64,000 nt of DNA from Fusicatenibacter saccharivorans (GCF_027667425.1 NZ_JAQEGR010000005.1:1-64000), one strand, 5' to 3'. Shown: positions 34,908 through 45,060, numbered from the stretch's first letter. Program-made: numbers and translations. The notes: generated by a model not told the origin, from the sequence alone.

Positions 34908-34939
34908 AAAAGGCAGACCTTGAACCGTCTGCCTTTTTT
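34908..34939 (+). terminator. Intra-operon terminator
   Basis: AAAAGGCAGAC / GTCTGCCTTTTTT. It is likely partial, because the next genes have no separate clear promoter. Confidence 0.75.
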
Positions 34940-34964
34940 GGGAAAGAGAAAGAGGAGAGTGGAT

Positions 34965-36110
34965 ATGAGTAAAAAAAGAATGCAAATTTCAGCTACATTA
35001 CTTGGCATTCTGCTTTCAGCAGGAACGTTTGCCAGTGCATATCCTGTATTCGCCGCACAGTCCGAAGTGTCTGTGGAAAACAATGTAGACATTGGCAATA
35101 TCAATATCAGTCTGGAAAAACATGGCTTAGACGAAAAGGGAGAAAAAACTGATTTCGATGATGCGCAGGTGGTTGTCCCGGGACAGGTAGTCGATGAGTT
35201 AGTTGATATCTTCAATCTGGCCAATGATGCATGGGTGCGAATGAAGGTCACATTTGATGATTCGACCATTGATGGAAATATGCTGGATGATTCGCTGCTG
35301 AATCTGGGTGATGACTGGGTTAAATGTGGTGATTATTATTACTACACCAAGCCTGTAAAACATGGCGAAGCTGCAGAATTTCTGAAATCCGTCAGCATTC
35401 CTGCGGAATGGACAGAAGCTCTTTCAGAAAAAGATCAGAAAATCAATTTTACTGCGGATGCAGTTCAGGAAAAGAATTTTACTCCGAATTTCAAATCTGA
35501 TGATCCGTGGTTTGGCACCGTTATCGAACAGAGTGTAACGGATGCATATACAGTTCCGGTTACCAGCAATAACCCGTTTTCCGTTGCATACGAAGGTGGA
35601 GCAGCTGGGTTGGTTAAGGTGGGAGATGATTTCTTCTCCAACTGGGGAACCCTTATGCCGGGGGATGTGGTATCTGGAAAAGTCACGATTTCCAACAAAT
35701 ATGCCCAGTCGGTTAAAATTTACTTCCGAACGGACACGATTGCGGATGATAATCTGCTCCAGAAGCTGCATCTGAAGATCGCCTGCGATGGTCAGACATT
35801 ATACGATGGCAGCATGGCTGGCGAGATTACCAATAAAGTGTTATTGGGTGATTTTGCACAGGGCAGCTCCAAAGATCTTACTTACACGCTTACAGTTCCT
35901 GCAGAGCTGGATAATCAGTATGCGATGAATAAGACCAAGACCAAATGGATTTTCACCGCTGAATTACCGGAAACTCCAAATAAGACAGTTGCAACGGGAG
36001 ATTCTTCTCTTCCATCCGCATTTGCCGGATTAAGCATTTCTATCGGCGCAGCCGGAATCATTATGCTTTCAGCATCAACGAAAAGGAGAAAAGGCAATGA
36101 AGAAAATTAA
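34965..36110 (+). CDS. Camelysin-like surface protein with a TGD anchor
   Basis: A 381-aa protein with GAGGAGAG upstream. Signal peptide 1-30 (cut near AAQSE), then two related beta domains, each with a 'G-D-I-N-I-S-L-E' start or a 'W-V-R-M-K-V-T-F' core typical of TasA/camelysin folds (about 35-170 and 180-345). The C-terminus has VATGDSSLP, a hydrophobic helix and KRRK, a sorting signal like that of the VaFE adhesin and CAP protein. It may cap or anchor the TasA-like fibre to the wall. It overlaps the next gene by 14 nt. Confidence 0.8.
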   Translation: MSKKRMQISATLLGILLSAGTFASAYPVFAAQSEVSVENNVDIGNINISLEKHGLDEKGEKTDFDDAQVVVPGQVVDELVDIFNLANDAWVRMKVTFDDSTIDGNMLDDSLLNLGDDWVKCGDYYYYTKPVKHGEAAEFLKSVSIPAEWTEALSEKDQKINFTADAVQEKNFTPNFKSDDPWFGTVIEQSVTDAYTVPVTSNNPFSVAYEGGAAGLVKVGDDFFSNWGTLMPGDVVSGKVTISNKYAQSVKIYFRTDTIADDNLLQKLHLKIACDGQTLYDGSMAGEITNKVLLGDFAQGSSKDLTYTLTVPAELDNQYAMNKTKTKWIFTAELPETPNKTVATGDSSLPSAFAGLSISIGAAGIIMLSASTKRRKGNEEN

Positions 36111-39100
36111 CGAAAAAATCAAAAAAGCTCTTTCGTTTCTTCTGATTCTTACTATGGCTATGACATCTGTCGGGGTCAGCACTTTCTCCGCCTTTGCGGA
36201 TTCAGAAGATGGAACGGGAACAACAGAGCTGAATCTCGATACGGATGCAGAGAACACCGCATCGGATGATACCGTAGATCTTGCTTTTCAGACCGATGGT
36301 CATGGAAAATTTCTGATCAACGGTGAAGATAAAACCAATCAGACAATTACTGTAAATAAGGGAACAGAAGTCACTTATGAGGTAACTGCTGATGATGGAT
36401 ATCAGATCCAGAAAATCCGTACATCATATGCTGATGGCACAGAAACGGAAGTAGAAAGCAAAGAATCCGATCTCACGCAGAATGTTGTTGCAGATCAGTC
36501 GCTTACGCTTTCTGCTGAATTTGCCGAAAAGCAGGAAGAAGATACTCCGGCAACCGTAACGACTCCGGCTCCTGTAGTGGTTACAACTCCGGAAGATGAC
36601 AAAAACACTGCTAAAGAAGACGATACCAAAACTTCTGTAGACACTACAACCTCTTCGTCAGAAGAAAATGTTAAGTATAATAACAGACTTTCTGATGTTA
36701 CCGCCGACTGGGGTGAAAATGAGTTCTTAAAAGAACATTTAAGCGCCAGTGATCTTATTGAATTAAGCAATAGAATCAGTCTTTTCGCAAGCACATCCGG
36801 GAAGGTTTCCGCGGGTATGGGGGATCTTAAGTCTGTTGCGACCATGAAAAAAGGAAGTATTGTTACTAAGGATACACCAATTGACGGAAATTATTATTTT
36901 ACCCCAATTATCGGTAGCAAAACAAAAATCACTTTTGGTACAACCGATAGCAATTATACATGGGATAATGAATTTTGTAAAAACGCCCAATATTATTCTA
37001 AAGCTATTTCCAATTGGTGGGCGCCACAGGCTGATACGACCAACTGGAGTAATACACGTTCTTTTATTCCGCATGATGGAGCGCAAGGTCATCTGTATGC
37101 AGAATATACCAATGTGGGATATTATGACGGCTCCCCTGTCAACATGAAAATCTGGTTCCTAGATTGGCAAAACACAAAGGTTCCGGATGAATACAAAGCA
37201 CCACACAAACCAGCTATCGGAGATGACATCGATGCCGTTATTGTTTCTCTTGGCCCGAATAACTCCAAAGATTTATCCAAAGGATATACTCCGTTAATCG
37301 ACATCAAGGGTTTAAAATGGATTAAAGTCAAGTTTGCATATTACAAACAGAATGGAGATCCTATCTCCTTAATGGGTCATTTTACCATGTCCGACCTTGA
37401 CTTTGCGCAGGGCTTCCATATTCAGGAAAAAGTAGAAAATATTTATTTGACACAGGAAGCAGACGATCGTCTGGTGTATGATCCGCGAACAGACGCTATC
37501 TGGTCTGCTAGAAGAGGTGGTGAAAGTGATGGAGGAACAACTCCTGATAATTCAAATGGCTGGGTAACATATACCTTTGAAGGAGACAGCCAGACCGTTA
37601 TCTTCTATAATGGAGGCACGATTAGTAAGGTTACAGGTCCTGGAGGAGGATTAAAAGAGGAAGGAATCCAAAAATATCCAGATTCATTTTATAATGGAGA
37701 AGGTTCCAAATTTAATGGATGGGAAGGCTCGTCCAACACAACGTCAGCATCACCGAATACTTGGTATACTTCAGAATTTGGTTATACATCCGAATATGTT
37801 GGCTCAATGTCGAAAGTAGGTGTGCTTCGTATCAATAAAACTGACTCTGACTCAGGTGCAGTCTTAAAAGGTGCGAAATTTACCGTTTACAAATGGAAGA
37901 ACAGTAAATGGCAGACCTACGCCAATATGAACTGGGTAGAAGCAGATAAGTGCTACTTACTTAACAACATTCAGGGCGATGAAGCAGATGGCAACAAATT
38001 CAAAGTTGTCGAAACACAGAACCCTGACGGCTACACCGGAACTTTTTCACAGGAGTTTACCGTTGACCAGGCTGGCGTTAAAACAATTGTTCTGGATGCC
38101 ACCAATACACAGAATACCTTTACTGTGACTGTGAATAAGGTATCCGGCAATACAACGATTACAGCAAATAACGGAAACTATGCACTGAAAAACGCCAAAT
38201 TTGAGATTTATGCTTCCGATAAGACAACAAAAGTAGCCGATGCTTATACCGACGAGAACGGTTCTTTCTCTGTTAAGCTGAAAAATGGAACCTATTGGTT
38301 ACATGAAACCATTGCTTCTCAGGGATATTCGCTTGCAGAAGATCAGCAGTTTACGGTAGACAAAAAAGACCTTTCCGTTACCGTAAAAGAACCACCGAAA
38401 ACCGGAACAATCAATCTTGTTAAGAAATCCACCACCGATCTGCATTCGGACTACGAATCCTACTATTTAAAAGGTGCTGAATACGGCGTTTACAATGCCG
38501 CCGGCACAAAGGTGGGAACCATCGTTACAGATGCGGAAGGAAAAGGATCTTTATCGAACCTGCCATTAGGAACATATACTCTGAAAGAGTTAAAAGCTCC
38601 GGCTGGATATTATCTTTCCACCGATACACTGACAGCCTCTCTGACATCCAGTGTTTCGACTGCCAACGTGACAGGTAAGGATAAACCGGGACAGGTTCCT
38701 GCTCCAGAAGTTATTCTTGAAAAAGTGGATGCAGAAACAGGACTTGCTAAACCACAGGGAGCAGGCTCCTTACAGGGTGCGGAATACACCATGAAATATT
38801 ATGATGTAGTCTCCACAACCGATCCGGCAGCTTCTGGCAGAAAAGCAAAATACACATGGGTATTAAAAACAGATGCAAAGGGACAGATCAAACTGGATGC
38901 AGATCATCTGGTAAGCGGTCCAGACTTCTATAAGGAGAACGGAAAAGTTGTATTTCCAGTTGGAACCACAACATTCCAAGAGACAAAAGCACCAAAAGGA
39001 TATCAGCTGGATTCTAATGTATATGTTATGAATTCTGTGATCGAAAATGATAAGGCTGTATTAAAAAACAAACCAGTATCCAAAGAAAAAATGTATAGAG

Positions 39101-40086
39101 GTTACATTCGTTTCAATAAAACAGATGAGAAAAACAAGGCCATGGCCAATATTCCATTTAAAATCACGAGTAAAACAACCGGCGAGTCACATATTGTGAA
39201 TACTGCCAGTGATGGTTATATCTATGAAAAAGATGTGAATTTTGGAAGTGGTAAAGGATTCTTATATGATACCTATCTTGTCGAGGAGCAGTCCTGCACA
39301 GCGAATAAAGGTTATATTTTGGAGTCTTTTGAAGTGACCATTAATGAAAATGGAGCAACCGTAGATAAAGGCACTCTTCAGAACTTACCTAAAACTAAGC
39401 AGATCACACTTACAAAACGTATCAAAGCATCTGACATCAACTTCAAAAACGGTGATCCAATCTTTATCCTTAAACTGACGGGTACTGATTATGCAGGAAA
39501 ATCACACACCTATTATCGACAGGTACGATTTGATGCCGCCACCGTTAAGAAAAATACCGGATCAGACGGATATGTATCTCTGTCAGAGGTATTTAAGGAT
39601 ATTCCGATGGGCGATTATGTTGCAACCGAGGAAGAAACAGGACGATATAAGTTGTCTACCCTTACATCTCAAGGTGGTACAGTTTCTGGAGAACATGTAA
39701 CTTTCAACATGACACCAGCAAATAATACTTACAATGCAACATTTACAAACTTCAAATACGATTGGCAATACTATACGCATACGGATGTTGTAGACAACAA
39801 GCTGCAGTCTACCAAAGACAATAGCGTGAAGTATACCTTTACTGCTAAATGGGTTGGTAGCAGTCCTGTATCTGGCGGATCTTCGGTAGATAAAAATCAA
39901 ATTGAAGCCACATTGACTACCAATGACGGAACCAAGGATTCCAGTGTTATTGTAGATGCAAGCACCTACACGACAAGTATTCAGACGTTCCCGAATAGTA
40001 GCGGCAATTGCACGGTAACTGTCACTTACAACAAAGATGGCGTTAAATTAACAGCCTCGTTTACCGTACCTGTTAAAGCGAAATAA
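36097..40086 (+). CDS. Large Cna-B/SpaA adhesin without a wall anchor
   Basis: A 1329-aa protein. Signal peptide 1-35. An N-terminal beta domain (65-135) and a Thr/Pro/Asp linker precede a large unique domain of about 350 residues (about 200-560), possibly the binding head. Several Cna-B/SpaA domains follow (LRINKTDSDSGAVLKGAKFT and INLVKKSTTDLHSDYESYYL), each typical of isopeptide-stabilised stalks. The C-terminus (TVPVKAK) has no LPxTG or TGD signal and no membrane helix, so it is secreted or held by other proteins of the operon. GGAG upstream; overlaps the previous gene. Confidence 0.8.
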   Translation: MKKINEKIKKALSFLLILTMAMTSVGVSTFSAFADSEDGTGTTELNLDTDAENTASDDTVDLAFQTDGHGKFLINGEDKTNQTITVNKGTEVTYEVTADDGYQIQKIRTSYADGTETEVESKESDLTQNVVADQSLTLSAEFAEKQEEDTPATVTTPAPVVVTTPEDDKNTAKEDDTKTSVDTTTSSSEENVKYNNRLSDVTADWGENEFLKEHLSASDLIELSNRISLFASTSGKVSAGMGDLKSVATMKKGSIVTKDTPIDGNYYFTPIIGSKTKITFGTTDSNYTWDNEFCKNAQYYSKAISNWWAPQADTTNWSNTRSFIPHDGAQGHLYAEYTNVGYYDGSPVNMKIWFLDWQNTKVPDEYKAPHKPAIGDDIDAVIVSLGPNNSKDLSKGYTPLIDIKGLKWIKVKFAYYKQNGDPISLMGHFTMSDLDFAQGFHIQEKVENIYLTQEADDRLVYDPRTDAIWSARRGGESDGGTTPDNSNGWVTYTFEGDSQTVIFYNGGTISKVTGPGGGLKEEGIQKYPDSFYNGEGSKFNGWEGSSNTTSASPNTWYTSEFGYTSEYVGSMSKVGVLRINKTDSDSGAVLKGAKFTVYKWKNSKWQTYANMNWVEADKCYLLNNIQGDEADGNKFKVVETQNPDGYTGTFSQEFTVDQAGVKTIVLDATNTQNTFTVTVNKVSGNTTITANNGNYALKNAKFEIYASDKTTKVADAYTDENGSFSVKLKNGTYWLHETIASQGYSLAEDQQFTVDKKDLSVTVKEPPKTGTINLVKKSTTDLHSDYESYYLKGAEYGVYNAAGTKVGTIVTDAEGKGSLSNLPLGTYTLKELKAPAGYYLSTDTLTASLTSSVSTANVTGKDKPGQVPAPEVILEKVDAETGLAKPQGAGSLQGAEYTMKYYDVVSTTDPAASGRKAKYTWVLKTDAKGQIKLDADHLVSGPDFYKENGKVVFPVGTTTFQETKAPKGYQLDSNVYVMNSVIENDKAVLKNKPVSKEKMYRGYIRFNKTDEKNKAMANIPFKITSKTTGESHIVNTASDGYIYEKDVNFGSGKGFLYDTYLVEEQSCTANKGYILESFEVTINENGATVDKGTLQNLPKTKQITLTKRIKASDINFKNGDPIFILKLTGTDYAGKSHTYYRQVRFDAATVKKNTGSDGYVSLSEVFKDIPMGDYVATEEETGRYKLSTLTSQGGTVSGEHVTFNMTPANNTYNATFTNFKYDWQYYTHTDVVDNKLQSTKDNSVKYTFTAKWVGSSPVSGGSSVDKNQIEATLTTNDGTKDSSVIVDASTYTTSIQTFPNSSGNCTVTVTYNKDGVKLTASFTVPVKAK

Positions 40087-40103
40087 TTTTGGAGGACACA
40101 AAG

Positions 40104-40628
40104 ATGAAGAAAGTAAAAGGTAAGAAACGGTTTTTCCTCATTACTTGTTTGATGCTTCTTTGTGCTGTCGCTGGAATTGGTGGAGTGCTTGCGTACTTCA
40201 CCGACTCCGAGCAGACAAATAATAAGCTCAAAGTGGCTGTAAATGATACCAACATCGAAGAGGTTTTTCCAGACCCGAGTTTTAAGCCCGGAAGCGTAGT
40301 AAAAAAAGAGGTTCGCGTCAAAAATAATGGCAGCGATACATATGTTCGTATGCAGATTTTGTTTTCAGACAGTGATATGCAGCAGTATTGCACTGTAAAC
40401 TGGAATACGACCGACTGGGAACTTAAAAATGATGGCTACTATTATTATAAGAAGATTCTCCCAAAAGGATCTAAAACAACCCCACTGTTTACTACCGTAA
40501 CTGTTTCGAAGAATGCACCAGAAGATGAGATGAAAGATTTTGATATCATCGTCCGCGAAGAAAGTCTGCAGGTTGGATACTTCAAATCTGCGGATGAAGC
40601 ATGGAGTGCATATAAAAAGAACAAATAA
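40104..40628 (+). CDS. Second TasA/camelysin-type protein
   Basis: A 174-aa product with GGAGG before the ATG. Its SipW-type signal ends GGVLAYFTDSEQTNN, almost the same motif as in the 34020 protein. The mature domain is a short beta sandwich with EVRVKNNGSDTYVRMQILFS, the family's core. It is probably a minor fibre subunit or adaptor (TapA-like role) released by the SipW of this operon. It is the last gene of the unit. Confidence 0.85.
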   Translation: MKKVKGKKRFFLITCLMLLCAVAGIGGVLAYFTDSEQTNNKLKVAVNDTNIEEVFPDPSFKPGSVVKKEVRVKNNGSDTYVRMQILFSDSDMQQYCTVNWNTTDWELKNDGYYYYKKILPKGSKTTPLFTTVTVSKNAPEDEMKDFDIIVREESLQVGYFKSADEAWSAYKKNK

Positions 40629-40796
40629 GTAAGTGGATTATTGGCAGGACTTTTACCACGACATGATAGAAATTCTGCCAATTCTTTGACTAAAATACAA
40701 TCAAGTGATTGTTTTTGCAAGGTCAAAGTGGTACACTTAATACAATCATTGTGGAAAACAGTGGTTTTGTAATAATGATTAATTTCTATTTTTTTT

Positions 40797-40836
40797 CGTA
40801 CGTGAAAATTCATTTGAATTTTTTTTGTCATACTAT
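40797..40836 (+). promoter_or_regulatory. Element promoter copy 5, for the CAP-domain protein
   Basis: CGTACGTGAA (40797-40806) and CATACTAT (40829-40836), 32 nt start to start, after a run of Ts. The rest of 40629-40914 holds no ORF I can support. Confidence 0.75.
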
Positions 40837-40914
40837 GAATGTAGACAAAAACGAATCTAAATGGAATAGGATCGTTGATTATCAAGATTGCTAAGTACAG
40901 GAGGAAATAGGACA

Positions 40915-43900
40915 ATGAAAAAAGAAAAAGTAGTTGCAACTCTGGCTATGGGTGTTGTTGCAGGTGGTGTGGCAGTTGGAGGAACATCCACTGTTCATGC
41001 TGAAACATTAGATGAAAATACTGAAAACACCGTACAGGCTCCAGAAGAAACCGAAGCTCCGGCAGACCCGGAAACCAAAGAAGAAGCCAAGGATCAGCTG
41101 GATCGGGCGCAGGAAAAGGAAAACGAAGCAAAACAGGATTCCGATCAGGCCAAAGCAGATTATGATGCCGCTAAAGAGGACGAAGATAAAAAGCAGGCAG
41201 AGGCCGATCAGACGCAGAAAGATATCGACCAGGCTGAAAAAGATGCACAGGATGCTTTCGATCAGGCGCAGAAAGATGCACAGGATGCTGCTGACCAGGC
41301 TAAAGCAGATGCAGATAAAGCCGCTGAGGACCAGAAAAAAGCAGAGCAGGCAGAAAAGGATGCACAGGCCGCTTTAGAAGAGCAGGAAAAGGCAGAGCAG
41401 GATGCACAGCAGAAAGCAGACCAGACCACGACCGATGAAACACAGGAAAGTGTGGATCAGAAAAAGAATGATCTGGATAAAGCAAATAAAGATCTGGAAG
41501 ATGCCAAAGCAGAGGATGCCAAAAAGCAGGAAGAGCTGGATGAAGCAAAGAAAAATGAATCTTCTGCAGAGCAGGACAAGGCGGATGCACAGGATAAAGT
41601 TGATCAGGCAGAATCCGATGTAAAAGATGCAGAAAAAGACGCGGATGCTGCAAAGAAAGATGCAGAAACCGCAAAAGACTTGTATGATACCGCTTCCAAT
41701 GCTGCAGATAAAGATTCCAAATATGCACAGGCGAAAAAGGATGCGGAAGAAGCAGATGCCGCTGTAAAGGCACAGCAGACCGTTACAGACAATGCGAAAA
41801 AAGATCTGGATGCCAAGAAAAATGCGCTGGAAGATGCGAAAAAGGGTCTGGCAGAAGCAAAAGTGAACGCAGATGCCGCCGCACTTGCAGAACAGCAGAA
41901 AAAGGTTGATGCCGCGCAGAAAGAATATTCTGATGCCTTTGATGCGCTGATCGCAGCGAACAGCAAGCTGGACGAGCTTACCGCAGATTACCAGAAAAAA
42001 GTATCTGCCGCTGAAACTGCCAAAGCTGAGATGGATGCGGCACAGTCCAATGCAGACCAGAAAGAAAATGCACAGAATACCGCCAAAGCTGAAATGGATG
42101 CGAAGAAAGATGCAGTGTCCAAATCCGAAAGCAACATGTCAGATGCACAGAACAGCAAAGCAAATGCTGAGTCTAATGCAGAAAAAGCCAAAAATGAGCT
42201 GGATGCAGCAAAAGCAGCTTTAGATGCGGCAAAAGCGGCTGCAGAAGAAGCGAAGAAGCAGGAAGCACTGGGATCAAAAGGATTCTTCGACAGTATCGGT
42301 GAGACAGCAGCATCTGATCTGTTTTCACAGGGAGATTATCCAGACAAAACCAACATGGGTGCGGAAGATGATGCAACCAGTCTGAAAAACATGCTGTACG
42401 CTCTGGATTTTATTGAAAAATCCAATGAACTCAGAAGAGCAAATAATCTGGAAGAGTTTAAAATTTCTGCAAGAGCAATGGCTGCGGCGCAGTATCAGGC
42501 AAATGCTTCTTTACATACAGAAGATCATACTTTCCAGTTCGGTTATGGTGAAAACCTTGCATGGGGAATGGATGATCCGGAAATCGCCTATATGGCATGG
42601 TATGACAGTGAAAAAGACAGCACTATTTTAAGCGAAAGACTGCATTATCTTGCTCTCGTCAGCGCCAATAACACAGTTACAGGTTTTGGACTCTGCTATA
42701 ACAGAACGAATCCGGATTTATACAGTTCTTGTGAGAGTCAGGTGTTTGGCTCTGTAAACGATGAAGACGAGGGTTACTGCTACACAGTAGCTGAGTTCCG
42801 CGCTCTCCTGCAGGCCTACATTGACAAACTTACTAAAGCCCAGACCGATCTGGATAAAGCCCAGGCTGATTACGATGCGAAACTGGCGGCTTACAATGCA
42901 GCACAGGATGAAGTGGCAAAATGGGATGCACTTCTGAAACAGTATCAGAACGAGAAATCCGTCAACGAAGATGCTCTGAAACAGGCTACCGAAGCATACA
43001 ACAATGCCGTACAGGAGCTGAATAAAGCAAAAGCGGATCTCGATTCCAAGACAACGGCATATGAAACAGCTCAGAATGCAGTTGCTGAGAGCGCATCTGC
43101 AGTGGATGCTGCAAAAGAAAATATCGCATCCTGCAAACAGGTATCCGACCAGAAAGAAAACGCACTTACTGCTGCAAAGGCAGAAAGAGATCAGCTTCTT
43201 GACAAGCTGACAGAATCTGTGATCGCAATGACTGGCGATAAGAATGCCAAAGTAGAAACCAACTACGAATACCATCAGGTATGCAATGAATGCGGAGAAG
43301 ATTTCGGCTATGGACCGGATGCTATCGAAGCGGTTGGTGACCATTCTGCAGTAACGGGTCATTCTTACAGCTCTGTAAAGAAAGCTGTTGGATATAAGAT
43401 CGTAACCGCGTCCGGAACACAGGTAATCAAGAACCTGTCCAAGACAGATGCAGACAAAGCCCTGGCAGATATCCAGAAAGCCATTGCAGACGGACAGACA
43501 GCAGTCGATGCCGCACAGGCTACATATGACAATGCTGTAAAGAAACTGGCAGCAGATCAGCAGACCGCAAAAGAAAAGAATGATTATCTGGCACAGCTGA
43601 ACAAAAACATTGCCGATCTGAAAAAGGATATGGAAGCAAAACAGGCTGTTGCTGATCAGAAAGCAGCTGCTCTGAAAGAGAAACAGACCGCCCTTGCGGA
43701 TGCCAAAGCAGAGCTGAAACAGAAAGAGGATGCTCTTGCGAAAGCAAAAGAATCGGTTGAAAAACTGCAGGCTGAGAAAGATACAACCGCACAGAAAGTT
43801 GCCGCTAAATCCGCGGCTGTAGCACCGCTCCAGAAAGCATACGAAGCTGCCAAAGCATCCCTGAATGCATACCAGAATGCGCAGAACGCTCTGAAAAAGG

Positions 43901-44589
43901 CAAAAGAAAATGTTTCCGCTGCGAAATCTGCTGTAGAAGCCGCTAAGAAAGATGTAGCTGCGAAAAAGCAGGCCGTAAAAGAGAAAGATAAGGCATACAC
44001 CGATGCCTGCGGTGTTCTTGCAATTGCCAAGAATATCACACTGGCAGATGCCATGAAGACCCCGATCACAGAAGAGGGCTTCACCTATCTGAACGATTAC
44101 GTAACCAAGATCAATTCTGCAAAAGCCGCTTACGAGACAGCAAAAGCTGATCTTGCCAAAGCAAAAGAGAATACGGCTGTGAAGAAAGTTGCTTATGAGG
44201 AAGCCGCTGCAAAACATGCCGAGACTCTTGCGGACCTTGTAATTGCAAAAGCAAACTATCAGAAGTTTGTAGATGCAGAGAAAAAGGCAGAGGAAGAGAA
44301 GAAAGCAGAAGAGGAGAAGAAAGCGGAAGAAGTCAAGAAAGCAGAAGAAGCCAAAAAGGCGGAAGAAGCGAAGAAGGCAGAAACCGTGAAGAAAGAACAG
44401 CAGAGCGGCGGCGCTACTCTGACCGCAAGCACTGGAAGCATTGCAAAAGACAATGAAAAAGGTACCACCATCACCAAAGCCGGAAGCGTAGCAACAGGAG
44501 ATACGACCCCGATCGGCATCTTAATGGCTCTGGCGGCAGGATCTTTCGGTGTTCTGGAAGAAACCGTCCGCAGAAAAAAACGCCAGTAA
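40915..44589 (+). CDS. Coiled-coil, CAP-domain wall protein with Cys/His domain
   Basis: A 1224-aa protein with GGAGG upstream. Signal peptide 1-31 (VHAE). Residues 50-465 are almost pure Ala/Asp/Lys/Gln heptads, a long coiled coil. A CAP/SCP domain lies at about 485-620 (ISARAMAAAQYQANASLHTE, then FGYGENLAWGMDDPEIAYMA). A second coiled coil follows. A block at about 782-830 (YEYHQVCNECGEDFGYGPDA and GDHSAVTGHSYSS) nearly matches the 22913 lipoprotein. A third coiled coil and a KKAEEEKKAEEV tail end in VATGDTTPIG, a hydrophobic helix and RRKKRQ. It is a long surface rod, sortase-anchored. The repetitive coding makes assembly errors possible. Confidence 0.85.
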   Translation: MKKEKVVATLAMGVVAGGVAVGGTSTVHAETLDENTENTVQAPEETEAPADPETKEEAKDQLDRAQEKENEAKQDSDQAKADYDAAKEDEDKKQAEADQTQKDIDQAEKDAQDAFDQAQKDAQDAADQAKADADKAAEDQKKAEQAEKDAQAALEEQEKAEQDAQQKADQTTTDETQESVDQKKNDLDKANKDLEDAKAEDAKKQEELDEAKKNESSAEQDKADAQDKVDQAESDVKDAEKDADAAKKDAETAKDLYDTASNAADKDSKYAQAKKDAEEADAAVKAQQTVTDNAKKDLDAKKNALEDAKKGLAEAKVNADAAALAEQQKKVDAAQKEYSDAFDALIAANSKLDELTADYQKKVSAAETAKAEMDAAQSNADQKENAQNTAKAEMDAKKDAVSKSESNMSDAQNSKANAESNAEKAKNELDAAKAALDAAKAAAEEAKKQEALGSKGFFDSIGETAASDLFSQGDYPDKTNMGAEDDATSLKNMLYALDFIEKSNELRRANNLEEFKISARAMAAAQYQANASLHTEDHTFQFGYGENLAWGMDDPEIAYMAWYDSEKDSTILSERLHYLALVSANNTVTGFGLCYNRTNPDLYSSCESQVFGSVNDEDEGYCYTVAEFRALLQAYIDKLTKAQTDLDKAQADYDAKLAAYNAAQDEVAKWDALLKQYQNEKSVNEDALKQATEAYNNAVQELNKAKADLDSKTTAYETAQNAVAESASAVDAAKENIASCKQVSDQKENALTAAKAERDQLLDKLTESVIAMTGDKNAKVETNYEYHQVCNECGEDFGYGPDAIEAVGDHSAVTGHSYSSVKKAVGYKIVTASGTQVIKNLSKTDADKALADIQKAIADGQTAVDAAQATYDNAVKKLAADQQTAKEKNDYLAQLNKNIADLKKDMEAKQAVADQKAAALKEKQTALADAKAELKQKEDALAKAKESVEKLQAEKDTTAQKVAAKSAAVAPLQKAYEAAKASLNAYQNAQNALKKAKENVSAAKSAVEAAKKDVAAKKQAVKEKDKAYTDACGVLAIAKNITLADAMKTPITEEGFTYLNDYVTKINSAKAAYETAKADLAKAKENTAVKKVAYEEAAAKHAETLADLVIAKANYQKFVDAEKKAEEEKKAEEEKKAEEVKKAEEAKKAEEAKKAETVKKEQQSGGATLTASTGSIAKDNEKGTTITKAGSVATGDTTPIGILMALAAGSFGVLEETVRRKKRQ

Positions 44590-44621
44590 CACGGTGGTAA
44601 TTTAAGAAATATGGAAACGAG

Positions 44622-44660
44622 GAACGGTATGGCTTAACGGCTATGCCGTTCTTTGCTTTT
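44622..44660 (+). terminator. Terminator after the CAP protein
   Basis: GAACGGTAT / ATGCCGTTC stem, then CTTTGCTTTTTT. Confidence 0.75.
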
Positions 44661-44779
44661 TTGTATACGTTAGAAACCCGGGCAGTTGAAGTTTGTATTG
44701 GAATAGCATCTTCCTGTAAAAAGCGCTCGTATAGAGCGTTTAGACCTTCTTCTGCGTTCGGCTAATACCCCGTGGCATC

Positions 44780-44824
44780 TGACAACCACACATTATTTTC
44801 GAGCAATTTAATGTGTGGTTGTCA
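44780..44824. repeat. Perfect 16-bp inverted repeat
   Basis: Arms TGACAACCACACATTA and TAATGTGTGGTTGTCA enclose a 13-nt loop. No T-tract follows, so an operator or mobile-element end is more likely than a terminator. Confidence 0.65.
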
Positions 44825-45012
44825 AGAATGTTTATAAATCTAAACGTCATAGTGTTCTTCAGTTGATTTTTGTTATATGGAAGATGGGCGCAAGCAATAT
44901 TAGTTGACGAGGTTGAAGATACGGTGGTGGCTCAATGACGGACAAACACATTAGGTTATTTGAGAAAGATGACAGATATGTATAAGGTTTGCAAAAAAAT
45001 TGGATTATGGTT

Positions 45013-45060
45013 ACACAAAACGAATCAAAAAAGGAGATTGGCTTCATGAGTTTAATTTAA
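45013..45060 (+). repeat. Decayed duplicate of a gene start
   Basis: ACAAAACGAATCAAAAAAGG then GCTTCATGAGTTTAATTTAA matches the leader of the gene at 45238 (CACGAAACGAATC...CTTCATGAGT), but the ORF stops after four codons. It looks like a duplicated and deleted paralogue. Confidence 0.5.

Noticed and set aside
41012..42631. Lys/Arg/Met-rich plus-strand frames inside the coiled-coil gene
   Set aside because: Frame-shifted shadows of the Ala/Asp/Lys/Gln repeats.
42718..44217. 499-aa minus-strand frame inside the CAP protein gene
   Set aside because: Product of biased coiled-coil codons on the opposite strand; Cys/Phe-rich nonsense, no start signals.
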